50,433 nt of DNA from a virus. Positions 8,238 to 16,600 of this stretch are shown one piece after another. Below the pieces are notes generated by a model that worked only from the letters and a program-made list of their open reading frames with translations, had not been told where the DNA came from and did not search any database. The translations under genes were made by a program, and so were the position numbers. The stretch spans positions 1-50,433 of the IMG/VR virus record IMGVR_UViG_3300032285_003183; one strand, 5' to 3'. Position 1 is the stretch's first letter. Each line of letters starts with the position of its first letter.

Positions 8238-9208
8238 ATAAATGCCCTCTCACCAAACACTGAATGCTTTGCATTCTCTATACCCATTATAACCTGTTCT
8301 TCGGGCATATCGCCAATGTCCTTGTAATCCCAAGCACCTTCGTAGTTAAAGAAGAAACACTCTAGGCCTTCTTTCTTTGTACGAGCAAGCATATCCCTAG
8401 ACGCTTTTTCACCAGCTGGGTCAATCTTTGGATTATCAAAAGCAATAATTAATTTATCAGCACGACGCATAAGATCTACTTGATCCTGGCTAATAGAAGC
8501 ACCAAAGGTTGAGACACCGCCTTCAATTCCCAATGACGATAGTTTTACTACGTCTAGTGGGGACTCAACTATGATCATAGTGCCACTGCTCCAAACATCT
8601 AAACCAAATAAAGTTTTAGACTTCTGCACTCCGGTAGGGCGGTTTCTAAAGTAACGATTTACTTGACCCTTTTCCTGCCAACCCATAAGCTTATTGTTTT
8701 CTGGATTGCGGATAGGAGTAATCCAACCCTGCTGATTGGCATCCCACTTAACAGAGTGTTTAGCACAGGCTTCAGCAGTTAAACCCCTAGCTTCTAATGC
8801 CCACTCAGGTGGCTCTACAAATACCGCAAGACGAGCCTCACTCATCTCAAGCAAAGGTTGCACTGGGATGTAAGTATTCTTGGCATCCTCTAGTTGCTTA
8901 GCAATCAACTCAAAGTTGACTTCAATATTTTGACGTAGCCAATCTTTGGCAGCATCAAAATCAAGACGACCCCACTGAGTCTCAAACTCATTGATCTCAG
9001 CAACCAGAGTTAACAGAGTTCCACGGTATCCACAGGAGAAGCAATGGTGGACACCGGTCTCTGTATTCATTGACCATGAAGGACGAGAGTCTGCACGACC
9101 GGTACGCTCTAAGTGCATAGGACATAGACCAAGCAACTCATCGTTGCGTTGATCTACTTCAATACCTAGTCTAAGAAGTACAGACTCTACATCGCCCTCA
9201 CGATACAT
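8234..9208 (-). CDS. DnaG-like primase (CHC2 zinc finger plus TOPRIM)
   Basis: A 324-aa primase synthesising RNA primers for lagging-strand replication. The zinc module has C29, H32 (CPMH) and C56, C59 (CFSC). The TOPRIM domain has the glutamate E215 in IIVESPLDVV and the metal motif in IIAFDNPKIDPAG, where the usual D-x-D reads D257-x-N259, with D263 nearby. The protein is shorter than cellular DnaG and lacks the helicase-interacting C-terminal domain, as usual for phage primases. It lies downstream of the DnaB-type helicase and overlaps the zinc-ribbon gene. Confidence 0.92.
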   Translation of the reverse strand: MYREGDVESVLLRLGIEVDQRNDELLGLCPMHLERTGRADSRPSWSMNTETGVHHCFSCGYRGTLLTLVAEINEFETQWGRLDFDAAKDWLRQNIEVNFELIAKQLEDAKNTYIPVQPLLEMSEARLAVFVEPPEWALEARGLTAEACAKHSVKWDANQQGWITPIRNPENNKLMGWQEKGQVNRYFRNRPTGVQKSKTLFGLDVWSSGTMIIVESPLDVVKLSSLGIEGGVSTFGASISQDQVDLMRRADKLIIAFDNPKIDPAGEKASRDMLARTKKEGLECFFFNYEGAWDYKDIGDMPEEQVIMGIENAKHSVFGERAFI

Positions 9209-9418
9209 TTACGCCTCTTCCCACTTTTTCCAAAGATGATCAATACGTGCCTGTGTTTTTTCTTGCCTACTTAAACCCTTAGTAACAACTACTGGAAAGT
9301 TGTACTGCCTGTTGATAGCAAACGTATCTCCACCACAGCAGTAACCAACACCATACTGGTCAACATCTCTTGACCAGTTCATGCAACGACTACAATAGCC
9401 TTTACGCTTTCTGCTCAT
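9209..9418 (-). CDS. Small Cys-rich zinc-binding protein
   Basis: A 69-aa protein starting at ATG 9418, where it overlaps the upstream stop as TAATG. The frame is open 20 codons further upstream, but that start would lie inside the neighbour. The N-terminus is basic (MSRKRKGYCSRCMN) with C9/C12 and a second pair C27/C28 (GYCCGG), consistent with a zinc-binding knuckle. The rest is a charged helix ending HLWKKWEEA. The stop directly abuts the primase start. Unknown role in the replication complex. Confidence 0.7.
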   Translation of the reverse strand: MSRKRKGYCSRCMNWSRDVDQYGVGYCCGGDTFAINRQYNFPVVVTKGLSRQEKTQARIDHLWKKWEEA

Positions 9419-9576
9419 TAGTACTCCTCTAGCATCATATTTACCCCTGGCATTGGAGCAGTAGCAAGTGTTCCGCACTCAATGCATTCCATAGTTTCAA
9501 AGTAAGCAGCTACTACGCCTTCTTCGTCCCAACTTACCTTTAAGTTCCATACATAGCAACCGCAAGGGCAAACCAT
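9418..9576 (-). CDS. Small zinc-ribbon protein
   Basis: A 52-aa protein beginning MVCPCGCYVWNL, with cysteines at 3, 5 and 7 and a second pair CIEC at 31/34, typical of a zinc ribbon. I chose ATG 9576 because GTGGAGAA lies 8 bases upstream; an ATG at 9600 in the same frame would add 8 residues but has no ribosome-binding site. The stop overlaps the next start as TAATG. It lies just after the second whiB gene. Function unknown. Confidence 0.68.
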   Translation of the reverse strand: MVCPCGCYVWNLKVSWDEEGVVAAYFETMECIECGTLATAPMPGVNMMLEEY

Positions 9577-9620
9577 GGTAGGTTCTCCACGTACGTCCAT
9601 AGCCTGTGTGTAATCTGGCT

Positions 9621-9872
9621 TTACGTCATTGATGTCTTTAATAATCGTTTCCTATCCTGTGGAGTTGTTCCTGCCCAGATTCCCTCTAGGTTTGGGATCT
9701 GTATTGCGTATTTAAAACATTCATTCTTGATCCAACAGTCGCTACAAATTTCTTTAGCTATTTGCACAGCCTTATGGTTTGTGTACTTTTCCGGAAAAAA
9801 GATATTGGGATCTTCTCCAGCACATAGCTGGGTACCGTTAAAAGGATTGGATTGGAGTACCAAAGGATCCAT
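9621..9872 (-). CDS. whiB: WhiB-like Fe-S transcription factor 2
   Basis: An 83-aa second WhiB-family protein with canonical spacing: C17, then C43-x2-C46-x5-C52, the turn GIWAG (64-68) and a basic tail (DRKRLLKTS). I start it at ATG 9872; the frame also offers TTG 9881. The start lies inside the end of the helicase gene (35-base overlap). It is shorter than WhiB-1 and clearly diverged from it, so the two are not a recent duplication. Phage WhiB proteins can act as dominant-negative versions of host WhiB regulators; whether this one does is unknown. Confidence 0.9.
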   Translation of the reverse strand: MDPLVLQSNPFNGTQLCAGEDPNIFFPEKYTNHKAVQIAKEICSDCWIKNECFKYAIQIPNLEGIWAGTTPQDRKRLLKTSMT

Positions 9873-11082
9873 ACTCTTCAAACTTCCCTTCTTCCCAGTC
9901 CCATAGAAGATCGCTAGTTGCTGGGCCAGAGTTACGGCTAGCTACAATACGAAGTTCACGAGATGAATCATCTTCTTCATCCTGACGCTGCAAACCAAGA
10001 ATCACATCTGAGTCCTGGAAGAATGAGGATGAGTAACCAATTGCATCAGCAGATACTTGGCGCTTCTTCATCTTCCAAAGAAGAACCTGTGTTGACACAA
10101 CAATTGGAATATTAGCTTTCTGTGCTAAGCGCTTTAGGTTACGAGTGATGCTTGTCAAAGCTTGTGGAGTATTTGATTCACCACTAGCTTCATCAACCAT
10201 AAGATAGACACCATCAACAAAAACAATGTCAGGCTTAATCTTTTCAATCTTTGCCGCCAATCCGGTAACTGTCATAGCCGAGGTGCTATCTGTAAGATAA
10301 AACTTTTGCATACTGTCCATGCGTTCTAGAGCAGCTTTATATCTGCGCTCTTCATCAATGTTTAGGTTTCCTCTAACCAAACGAGAGTGGGCAATCTTTG
10401 CACGCATAGCATCGTGACGATGTTGTTGCTCAATGTTACTCATCTCAAAAGATTGGAACATTGGAACATGGCCATCCTCATGGACGTTAACAGCAATCTG
10501 CATAGCTAGTACAGACTTACCTGTCTTAGGAGGAGCGATGATAGTAATTAACTGGCCATTTTGAAGTCCAGCGGTAGCTTCATCAATAGTTCTAAACCCT
10601 GTACGGTAACCAAGAAGCCCACCATCCCGGTTCTTAATTTCTAAGTATTCTTCAAAACGCTTTTCAGGATCCTTAGTAAGATCCACATCGCTAGATTGTG
10701 TAGCACCCTCATCATAGATAGTTGCTACACCAGAGCTCATCTCTGCAATAGCACCATCGTGATTGCCGGAAGCAATCATCTCGGCAGCGTTCTGAACTAC
10801 CTCAATTGCTTTCTGACGCCTGCGATATTCAACCAGCTGATCTACAAGATAGTCAAGCGAATCCTCTACAGCAAGCAAACGATAAGTGGGGAAGTTATCC
10901 TTAACAGTTACGGCACTAGGAATCTCTTGGTACTTAGTCCAATGGGTACGTAAGAATTTCCAGACAGAACGGTTCTCATCTACAAAGAACCAACTATCAT
11001 CTACGCCCTTTTCTAAGGCAGGAATAATTTCTCGGGTTCTTACAACTCTAGAGATTAACCTCTCCTCATTATCTGCTGCCAC
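9838..11082 (-). CDS. DnaB-type replicative helicase
   Basis: A 414-aa RecA-fold hexameric helicase. The N-terminal alpha-helical domain (about 1-130) resembles the DnaB collar, and the ATPase core starts with GYRTGFRTIDEATAGLQNGQ (159-178). Walker A is APPKTGKS (183-190), followed by FQSFEMS (209-215). Walker B is IVFVDGVYLM (286-295), and a DnaB-like segment STQVLLWKMKKRQVSADAIG with SSSFFQDSD follows. The start is GTG 11082, overlapping the previous gene by 14 bases. The DnaC-like ATPase two genes upstream is the probable loader. Confidence 0.92.
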   Translation of the reverse strand: MAADNEERLISRVVRTREIIPALEKGVDDSWFFVDENRSVWKFLRTHWTKYQEIPSAVTVKDNFPTYRLLAVEDSLDYLVDQLVEYRRRQKAIEVVQNAAEMIASGNHDGAIAEMSSGVATIYDEGATQSSDVDLTKDPEKRFEEYLEIKNRDGGLLGYRTGFRTIDEATAGLQNGQLITIIAPPKTGKSVLAMQIAVNVHEDGHVPMFQSFEMSNIEQQHRHDAMRAKIAHSRLVRGNLNIDEERRYKAALERMDSMQKFYLTDSTSAMTVTGLAAKIEKIKPDIVFVDGVYLMVDEASGESNTPQALTSITRNLKRLAQKANIPIVVSTQVLLWKMKKRQVSADAIGYSSSFFQDSDVILGLQRQDEEDDSSRELRIVASRNSGPATSDLLWDWEEGKFEEYGSFGTPIQSF

Positions 11083-11485
11083 CGGCTGCCCCCATATCTA
11101 AATACCAACGCCCATAACGTAGCCCACGTTCGGGTATATCAATCACATGTTTTAGCTCTGGCCTATAAGGTAACTCCGCTACAAGATCTGCAGGGACTCT
11201 ATAAGCTTTTGCATAGTTAAACGGATTAGTTCCAAGGTTATCTAGATCCTCTAGAACTTCATCCATCTCTTTTTGAGAAAATCCGTACCCTACTAATTCT
11301 AACTTGTAAGAGTAGGTTTCTGCAAATCGCCAGAATAAAGATAGCGACTGTCTATTGTACGTAACTTCTTCACCACTGACCGCCACACCAAGTACCTTTT
11401 TAAAGGTGGGCCTGCGATCAAGGATGCAGTCCAAAGTAACCACAACCCGCATAGGAGTTTCATTTGATATATCGCCCCCACGCAT
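11069..11485 (-). CDS. Unknown protein in helicase/loader operon
   Basis: A 138-aa protein that I do not recognise. It has an early hydrophobic strand (MRVVVTLDCILDRRP, about 12-26) that looks like the first strand of a Rossmann- or HAD-like fold, but the DxD catalytic pair of HAD enzymes is not present. An acidic helix (SQKEMDEVLEDLDNLG) and a basic aromatic end (RGLRYGRWYLD) follow. The ATG at 11485 is 2 bases after the upstream stop. Its position between the SWIM protein and the helicase suggests a replication accessory role. Confidence 0.65.
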   Translation of the reverse strand: MRGGDISNETPMRVVVTLDCILDRRPTFKKVLGVAVSGEEVTYNRQSLSLFWRFAETYSYKLELVGYGFSQKEMDEVLEDLDNLGTNPFNYAKAYRVPADLVAELPYRPELKHVIDIPERGLRYGRWYLDMGAAGGSR

Positions 11486-11487
11486 TC

Positions 11488-11787
11488 TTAAAGTACTTCG
11501 ATCTTGCCGTACTTCAGTAAGAAATCTCTAAACATAATTGGATCTAAGCTTGCAAGTGCAGCATCCTGTTCAGGAGCTTTGTTTGAGATCTCTACCGGAT
11601 AGACTCCAGAGTTATTCTTCATTTTCTCTGAAACAAAACGTGTGTGCTTGCACATGCTGCGGGTATTAAACCCCTCGCAATTACAGCGAAGCTTTTTATT
11701 ATCAACGTTGATCCAAACTTCGTGTGGACCAGAGTCAGATAAAAACAACTGTGTTACTTGCCATGAACTCATAATAGTTTCCTTCAT
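11488..11787 (-). CDS. SWIM zinc-finger protein
   Basis: A 99-aa protein with a clear SWIM motif: C35-x-C37 (RCNCEGF) followed by C46-x-H48 (SMCKHTRFV), the CxCxnCxH signature of a zinc module found in chromatin, SNF2 and recombination proteins. The rest is a short beta-rich N-terminus (VWINVDNKKL) and a helical tail. The start overlaps the ATPase stop as ATGA at 11787; an in-frame ATG at 11772 has a better ribosome-binding site (AAGGA). Probably a small DNA- or protein-binding adaptor for the replication complex. Confidence 0.75.
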   Translation of the reverse strand: MKETIMSSWQVTQLFLSDSGPHEVWINVDNKKLRCNCEGFNTRSMCKHTRFVSEKMKNNSGVYPVEISNKAPEQDAALASLDPIMFRDFLLKYGKIEVL

Positions 11788-12461
11788 CCTCGTCTGTCCC
11801 CCTGTGGTGCTTCAACTTCGATTGGTATGAACGCTTCCATAGCAAAGCTTCCCATAGGTGAACCGTAAACACTTCCCCAATTCTCAAGAGGAACGTTTGT
11901 AGTTACAATCGTTGGAAGCCCTGCATTAAATCTTGAACGCAGTAACGCATCAAAAGTATTCTCTGCCCAACCTGATGCGGTTCTGTATTCCTTTCCGATA
12001 TCGTCTAGAACAAAAACTCTTACATTATTCATTCTATCCGAGTCACCATATATGCCGTCAAGTAGGATTTGGGTTGCCTCATCCTCCTCTGAGAACTGCG
12101 ACTTCTGAAGTCTCAAAAGCTTTGGATAGTCCATAAAACCGCCTATGCGGTTTGGAAGGCTTCCTGGAGTTCCTAAGACGTCCCCTGAGATACCCCTAAT
12201 AAGGCTCTGGAGGGCCGTAGAAGCCATTGTAGTCTTTCCGTGACCAGGATTACCCACCAGCATAATTCCGAGCCCGCAAGAAGGGTTTCCAGCCTTTTGG
12301 ATAATCTCACCATTGACAACTCTAGCCACCCATTTCTTGACCGCATCAAGAGCCGGGCTTGGATCCAAATCCGAGAAGTCCTTGCCAATGGTTTTCATTG
12401 GGAGACCAGCCTGCACGATTTGCTTCCGAATGCTTGGAGCTTCTTTAGACAAGTCGTACAT
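11784..12461 (-). CDS. DnaC/IstB-like AAA+ helicase loader
   Basis: A 225-aa AAA+ ATPase. Walker A is GNPGHGKT (70-77), Walker B is VFVLDD (149-154) followed by IGKEYRTASGW, and sensor 1 is TTNV (187-190). This is the layout of DnaC-type loaders that place a DnaB ring on DNA. The usual sensor-2/arginine segment near the C-terminus is not apparent: the end reads SPMGSFAMEAFIPIEVEAP. The start overlaps the small upstream gene as TAATG. With the winged-helix initiator candidate upstream and the helicase downstream it forms an initiation set. Confidence 0.82.
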   Translation of the reverse strand: MYDLSKEAPSIRKQIVQAGLPMKTIGKDFSDLDPSPALDAVKKWVARVVNGEIIQKAGNPSCGLGIMLVGNPGHGKTTMASTALQSLIRGISGDVLGTPGSLPNRIGGFMDYPKLLRLQKSQFSEEDEATQILLDGIYGDSDRMNNVRVFVLDDIGKEYRTASGWAENTFDALLRSRFNAGLPTIVTTNVPLENWGSVYGSPMGSFAMEAFIPIEVEAPQGDRRG

Positions 12462-12649
12462 TATTCTCCCTCTAGTAGTCGCATCATCTTTTCTTGATGC
12501 GCTTTGAATTTATCTGTTGAGTAAACCGGTTGCTCTGGCCTCTTAACAATTCCTTGGATCGTTGGGTAATAACTAAAGAAGCGTTGCCATAGTGGCTTAC
12601 CAACTCCAAGGTCATTTAGGTTACGAGGATCCTCAAAAAACATACGCAT
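12461..12649 (-). CDS. Small protein between initiator and loader
   Basis: A 62-aa protein, MRMFFEDPRNLNDLG at the N-terminus, aromatic in the middle (PLWQRFFSYYPTIQG) and basic/helical at the end (KFKAHQEKMMRLLEGE). It starts 5 bases after the initiator stop and ends in a TAATG overlap with the ATPase, so it is very likely translated. Not recognised. Its position suggests a bridging or loader-partner role. Confidence 0.68.
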   Translation of the reverse strand: MRMFFEDPRNLNDLGVGKPLWQRFFSYYPTIQGIVKRPEQPVYSTDKFKAHQEKMMRLLEGE

Positions 12650-12654
12650 AGCTT

Positions 12655-13338
12655 TTAGAATCTCGTACGTTGAGTTCCTTCGCCAACCTGCTTGTTAATC
12701 CAAGTGGCAAGGTATTTATTATTAACTTGGCTAGAGGTGTTTGGAGCAGCCTTCTCAACTAGGTCATAGAACTCTGCGATGAGATCTGTGGTTGACCAGA
12801 GTTCTTCCGGAGTATTGATTCGATCACGGCTGGTACGCTGAGCCTTTACTGGCTTCTTGTACTTTGCGTTTAGCTTAGCCTGGCGATCTTCAATCTTTCC
12901 TACTGCGCCAACCGCTTCGTCTTCTTCTTCCTTCCAAACCACTTTCTCCTCCTTAAGGGGCGCAGCCCCTATAGATAAAGATACGTTAGTATCTTTATCT
13001 ATATTAGCTCTAGTAGATATATCACTAGTATTAATAGCTGTATAGTTGTCTATGTATAGGTGCCCTGAAAAGCCGTTGTCCCGAGAAATGAGCTTTTCTG
13101 CCGCTTCTGTGAACTTTAAACGTGCAGTCCACTGGTTGTTATTGCGGATACGGACAGACTTAATGTAGTTAAGATCCTTGAGTTCATTGATGGCTGACTG
13201 AAGAGCATCCCTACCTTCAGGAAAATCCTGGCTCTTGCGTAATTCGTCAGCAGAAATAACCCGACCCTTTTCTGCAAAGTAATAGAAAAGTGATCGAGCT
13301 CGTAAAGATAACTTTGGGTTAACAATTGGTCGTAACAT
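12655..13338 (-). CDS. Winged-helix replication initiator candidate
   Basis: A 227-aa protein. Residues 10-75 form a winged helix (SLRARSLFYYFAEKGRVISA, then a recognition helix around GRDALQSAINELKDLNYI and a wing RIRNNNQWTARL). Residues 90-170 are a low-complexity linker, acidic then basic (KEEEDEAV, KYKKPVKAQR), and the last 60 residues are helical (TTDLIAEFYDLVEKA). This layout, followed by a DnaC-like loader and DnaB helicase, resembles phage O- or DnaD-like initiators. The linker-coding DNA contains a perfect inverted repeat, as expected if the origin lies inside the initiator gene. The ATG at 13338 follows GAGGG. It may instead be a transcription factor. Confidence 0.72.
   Translation of the reverse strand: MLRPIVNPKLSLRARSLFYYFAEKGRVISADELRKSQDFPEGRDALQSAINELKDLNYIKSVRIRNNNQWTARLKFTEAAEKLISRDNGFSGHLYIDNYTAINTSDISTRANIDKDTNVSLSIGAAPLKEEKVVWKEEEDEAVGAVGKIEDRQAKLNAKYKKPVKAQRTSRDRINTPEELWSTTDLIAEFYDLVEKAAPNTSSQVNNKYLATWINKQVGEGTQRTRF
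12970..13003 (-). repeat. Perfect 15-bp inverted repeat, candidate origin element
   Basis: TATAGATAAAGATAC (12970..12984), a 4-base GTTA spacer and its exact reverse complement (12989..13003) lie inside the linker-coding part of the winged-helix gene. It is AT-rich and lacks a U run, so a terminator is unlikely. More short AT-rich repeats (CTAGTAGATATATCACTAG at about 13010..13028) follow. A protein-binding palindrome or replication origin is the best guess. Confidence 0.6.
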
Positions 13339-13361
13339 ATAACCCTCCCTCTATATCTATC

Positions 13362-13637
13362 TTACAGTCTATCCACCCTGTTTGGCAAACCACGAACTTG
13401 GCGTGGGGATATTCCCGTTAGAACTTGCTCAGTAGCAAGCGATAGAGTGAGGCCTACAAACGTAGTTGCTAATGTGTAGACTCCAAGATATAATAATCTT
13501 GTATTTAAATTGAGGCACGCAAGTAAGCTGAGGACCAAAGCCAACAGTCCTCGCCATTTACCTAACGGTTTGATTAAACTTTCCACAGCTGTTAAAATAC
13601 ATGCTGTAGCTAATCCCGCAATCATTACTATGCCCAT
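13362..13637 (-). CDS. Three-helix membrane protein (possible holin)
   Basis: A 91-aa protein with three hydrophobic stretches: about 3-23 (IVMIAGLATACILTAVESL), 30-45 (GLLALVLSLLACLNL) and 48-68 (LLYLGVYTLATTFVGLTLSL), with a short basic tail (RQVRGLPNRVDRL). Size and topology fit a class I holin, but no endolysin gene is next to it, and many phages carry small membrane proteins of other function. It sits at the junction of tail and replication modules, 9 bases after the baseplate protein. Confidence 0.6.
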   Translation of the reverse strand: MGIVMIAGLATACILTAVESLIKPLGKWRGLLALVLSLLACLNLNTRLLYLGVYTLATTFVGLTLSLATEQVLTGISPRQVRGLPNRVDRL

Positions 13638-13646
13638 AGTTCTATT

Positions 13647-16600
13647 CTATTCCCTAAAGACTACTCTGTCAATATCGAAGGCTTGATCAGCGTAATAGGT
13701 AGTTGGACTAAAGGTAACGTTTAAGATTGCATAAGCTGCACCTGTAATAGTGCTTACTGGGAATGAGTTTCCAAGGTAAGCCCAACGCTCAGTATGGGTA
13801 ATGTTAACCGTCTTAGTTCTAGCCGCATCTGTTACAACAGAGTTGTTATTTCCTGCAGAGTCCTTTGAATTAGTTGTTTTATACCCAGTAAGATTATCTA
13901 GGTATACAACGATTGGGTTATCGTTGATGTCGTAGTAATCTACTCTTAGAGCATAGCTTCCTAGAGAGTGTGCGTTCTTAGGACGGATAGCAACAGATGA
14001 GTAATAACCAGCATCTGCAATAATATAAACCTTTCCGGTCTTAATACCAAAAGGTTTGCTGCTACTAGAGCCTGCAGTTGTTACGGTGCAATATCCTTGA
14101 CCGTGAGTTGTAATATCATTAAGGAAAGTACCGCCAGCTACCTTTCTTGCTAAGGTAGAATTAACTGATATCCACCCACTCAAATCTCTTTCAAAAGATG
14201 ATGAAGGTATTTTTGCACCTGGAAGATCCTCGTACAATCCTGAATCAGTTCCCGGAGTAATTGCCCAAGTACTTGCTATAGGCATGTACTTATTAATAGT
14301 GTTCTTTAGTCTACTTAGCTTTGCAGCATAGTTGTAGAAGTAGTTGCTCTTTCCTCCACCAATGCTGTTTGTCTTTGAAGCCCAAATAGTTTTAGCAGAG
14401 TTCAAAGGATTTGTTAAAGCAAACGTACCTGCTGCAGAAGGATCTACGTAAGGAATTACAACTCTTCCATAGTTAACAGAGACTCCGTCAATATGGCAAA
14501 TAGTTGATGTAGAGCCAGAAGTGTTTGCTACAGAGATGGTAAATGGCACGGTTGTTTGACCTGCTGTTAACTGAATGTTAGTGTGAATTCGATTCCAAGA
14601 GGAAGCTTCAGCAGACGGAATAGTAAAGGTGCTTGTGCCAATAGTGTAGGTAGCAACAGCTTTTCTAACCCATGCAGAGATAGTTAAGTCTTCTCCACCA
14701 ATTGCTGCTGATGGTAAATATGCAGTTCCTGTCACTGAACCTGTAGAGCTATAGGTCAGCTTTCCAAAGTAAGCTCCATATTTAGGTCCAATTCCTGTAC
14801 CGTCTGAAGTAACTCTGGTAAGGGTTCCACTACCTGCTGTCCAGTCAGTAGTATTGATATCAAATCCACTATTAGACATATAATTATAAAGCTCTTTTAT
14901 TTCCCACATACAATCTTCATTAGCTTGAAACTGCTGAACTAATGGGTTGGTAATAGTTGCTCCACCATCACCTGAAAAGAATGGAAGAACTGTGCTTGCT
15001 TCTTCAAGCAAGACTCCGTCTACCCAGTAAGAATCTCCAGCAACGTTATCTGCGATATAGATCGTTACTTTGGCTAAAGGATTACCAGCATCTTGTGTAA
15101 ATGGTGGGGTAACTGCAAAGGTATAAGCCGTTTGAGAAGATGTTGTAGAAAGAGTAATAGGATCACTATCCTCATAGTAGTTAGTTAATGGGTAGTACTG
15201 CCCATCAGCATCCTGCAAAACAGATACTTGTTGTTCTGTTGAAGCTTGGTTTGAAAACTCTACTCTAATCTTTGCTGTTCTTGCTGCAGAGCCAAGGATA
15301 GATGCGCTAACAAGAACAGTTTGACCTGGAGATAAAGCAACCCAGTCAGAAATAAGAGCGGTTGTACCATTAGCTGTAGAGGTTAACTTTAATGATTTTG
15401 TTCCGTGTACAATGCCTGCAGAAGTTGTACTATCAGGGGTAATAGTACCGTTAATGGTAGTCCAAGATCCGTAACCATACTCAAACTCAGGGTTATAAAT
15501 ATAATTTTGCTTTTGACCACTAATGGTTAGATATACTTTTCTAGCATCCTCAAACAAAAAGCTTTTATCTGCTTCAGCAAATTGAAACATATCAAAATAC
15601 AAAGTGTTAGATGCACTAGAAGATGGTGTTACAGTAAGAGTTACTTTGGCAAATTTTGCATTTAAAGGGGACAGTTTTCCATTTCTACCAGAGTCAGATG
15701 CCGAAGTAAATTCAGCAAAAGATGTAGTAGTAGTAAGTGCTGAGCCTGCTGATGTACTTCCTAAAGATGTGCCAAATTGATCATACCAAGTAATTACGGC
15801 AGAGATAGTTGCTGAAGCCGTAACGTGTCTAGCCCAACCACTAAAGATATATCTAGTATTTTGTTTAATAGGTACACCCTGCAAAAGAACAGAGTTACCA
15901 TTTTTAGGTAAAGCCATAGTTATTGGGGTAGTTGCAGCAGTAACTAGCTTAGCTAATCCAATAGCTCGTGGTGGATAAATTACATCTACAAAAGGGGCGG
16001 GTGCAGAAATTGAAGCTAAAGCATAAGTTGTAGCGGTAAATGTTCCGCTAGAAACACCCCAGTTTCCTAGTGACTCTTCAAAAGACGAATCGTTATAGTC
16101 TAACAAAAGATTATGACCAACAAGAGGTGTAGAGTTCCAGTGAACTAGTCCATTGGTATAGGTAATTAAACCGGCAGTAGTTCCTTTATAAGAATTAGAA
16201 ATGCCACCCACCGCAGATATAGATCTGTTGTAGGTATCTCCTAGAGCAGCCTCATACTGAAACCCTAAACTAGTACCTTTATAATCTAATATAGAGCTAG
16301 GAGTATACTCAGAGTTAAATTGATTTGCTAGGATATTTCCTTCAACCCTAAGCCTATCATACATAAAAGCAAAAACACCAAGAATAGTTGTTAAAGTATT
16401 ATCATTGTATGTTGATAATCCTTCACCTACCCCTTCAATTGGGTTTAGCCAAACTTTAGGTAGCCAGTTACTAATTTTAACTAAAGAATTTTTGTTTCCC
16501 ACTAAAATTGTGTACGAGCTTCCACAAAATTTCCATGTAGCGCCATTAAATAACCAAATAGAATAACAAACTTCGATGTCTTCTTTGTCAAGAATGACGT

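Noticed and set aside
13362-13637. Definite holin call
   Set aside because: Topology fits, but no endolysin is adjacent and the gene borders tail rather than lysis genes.
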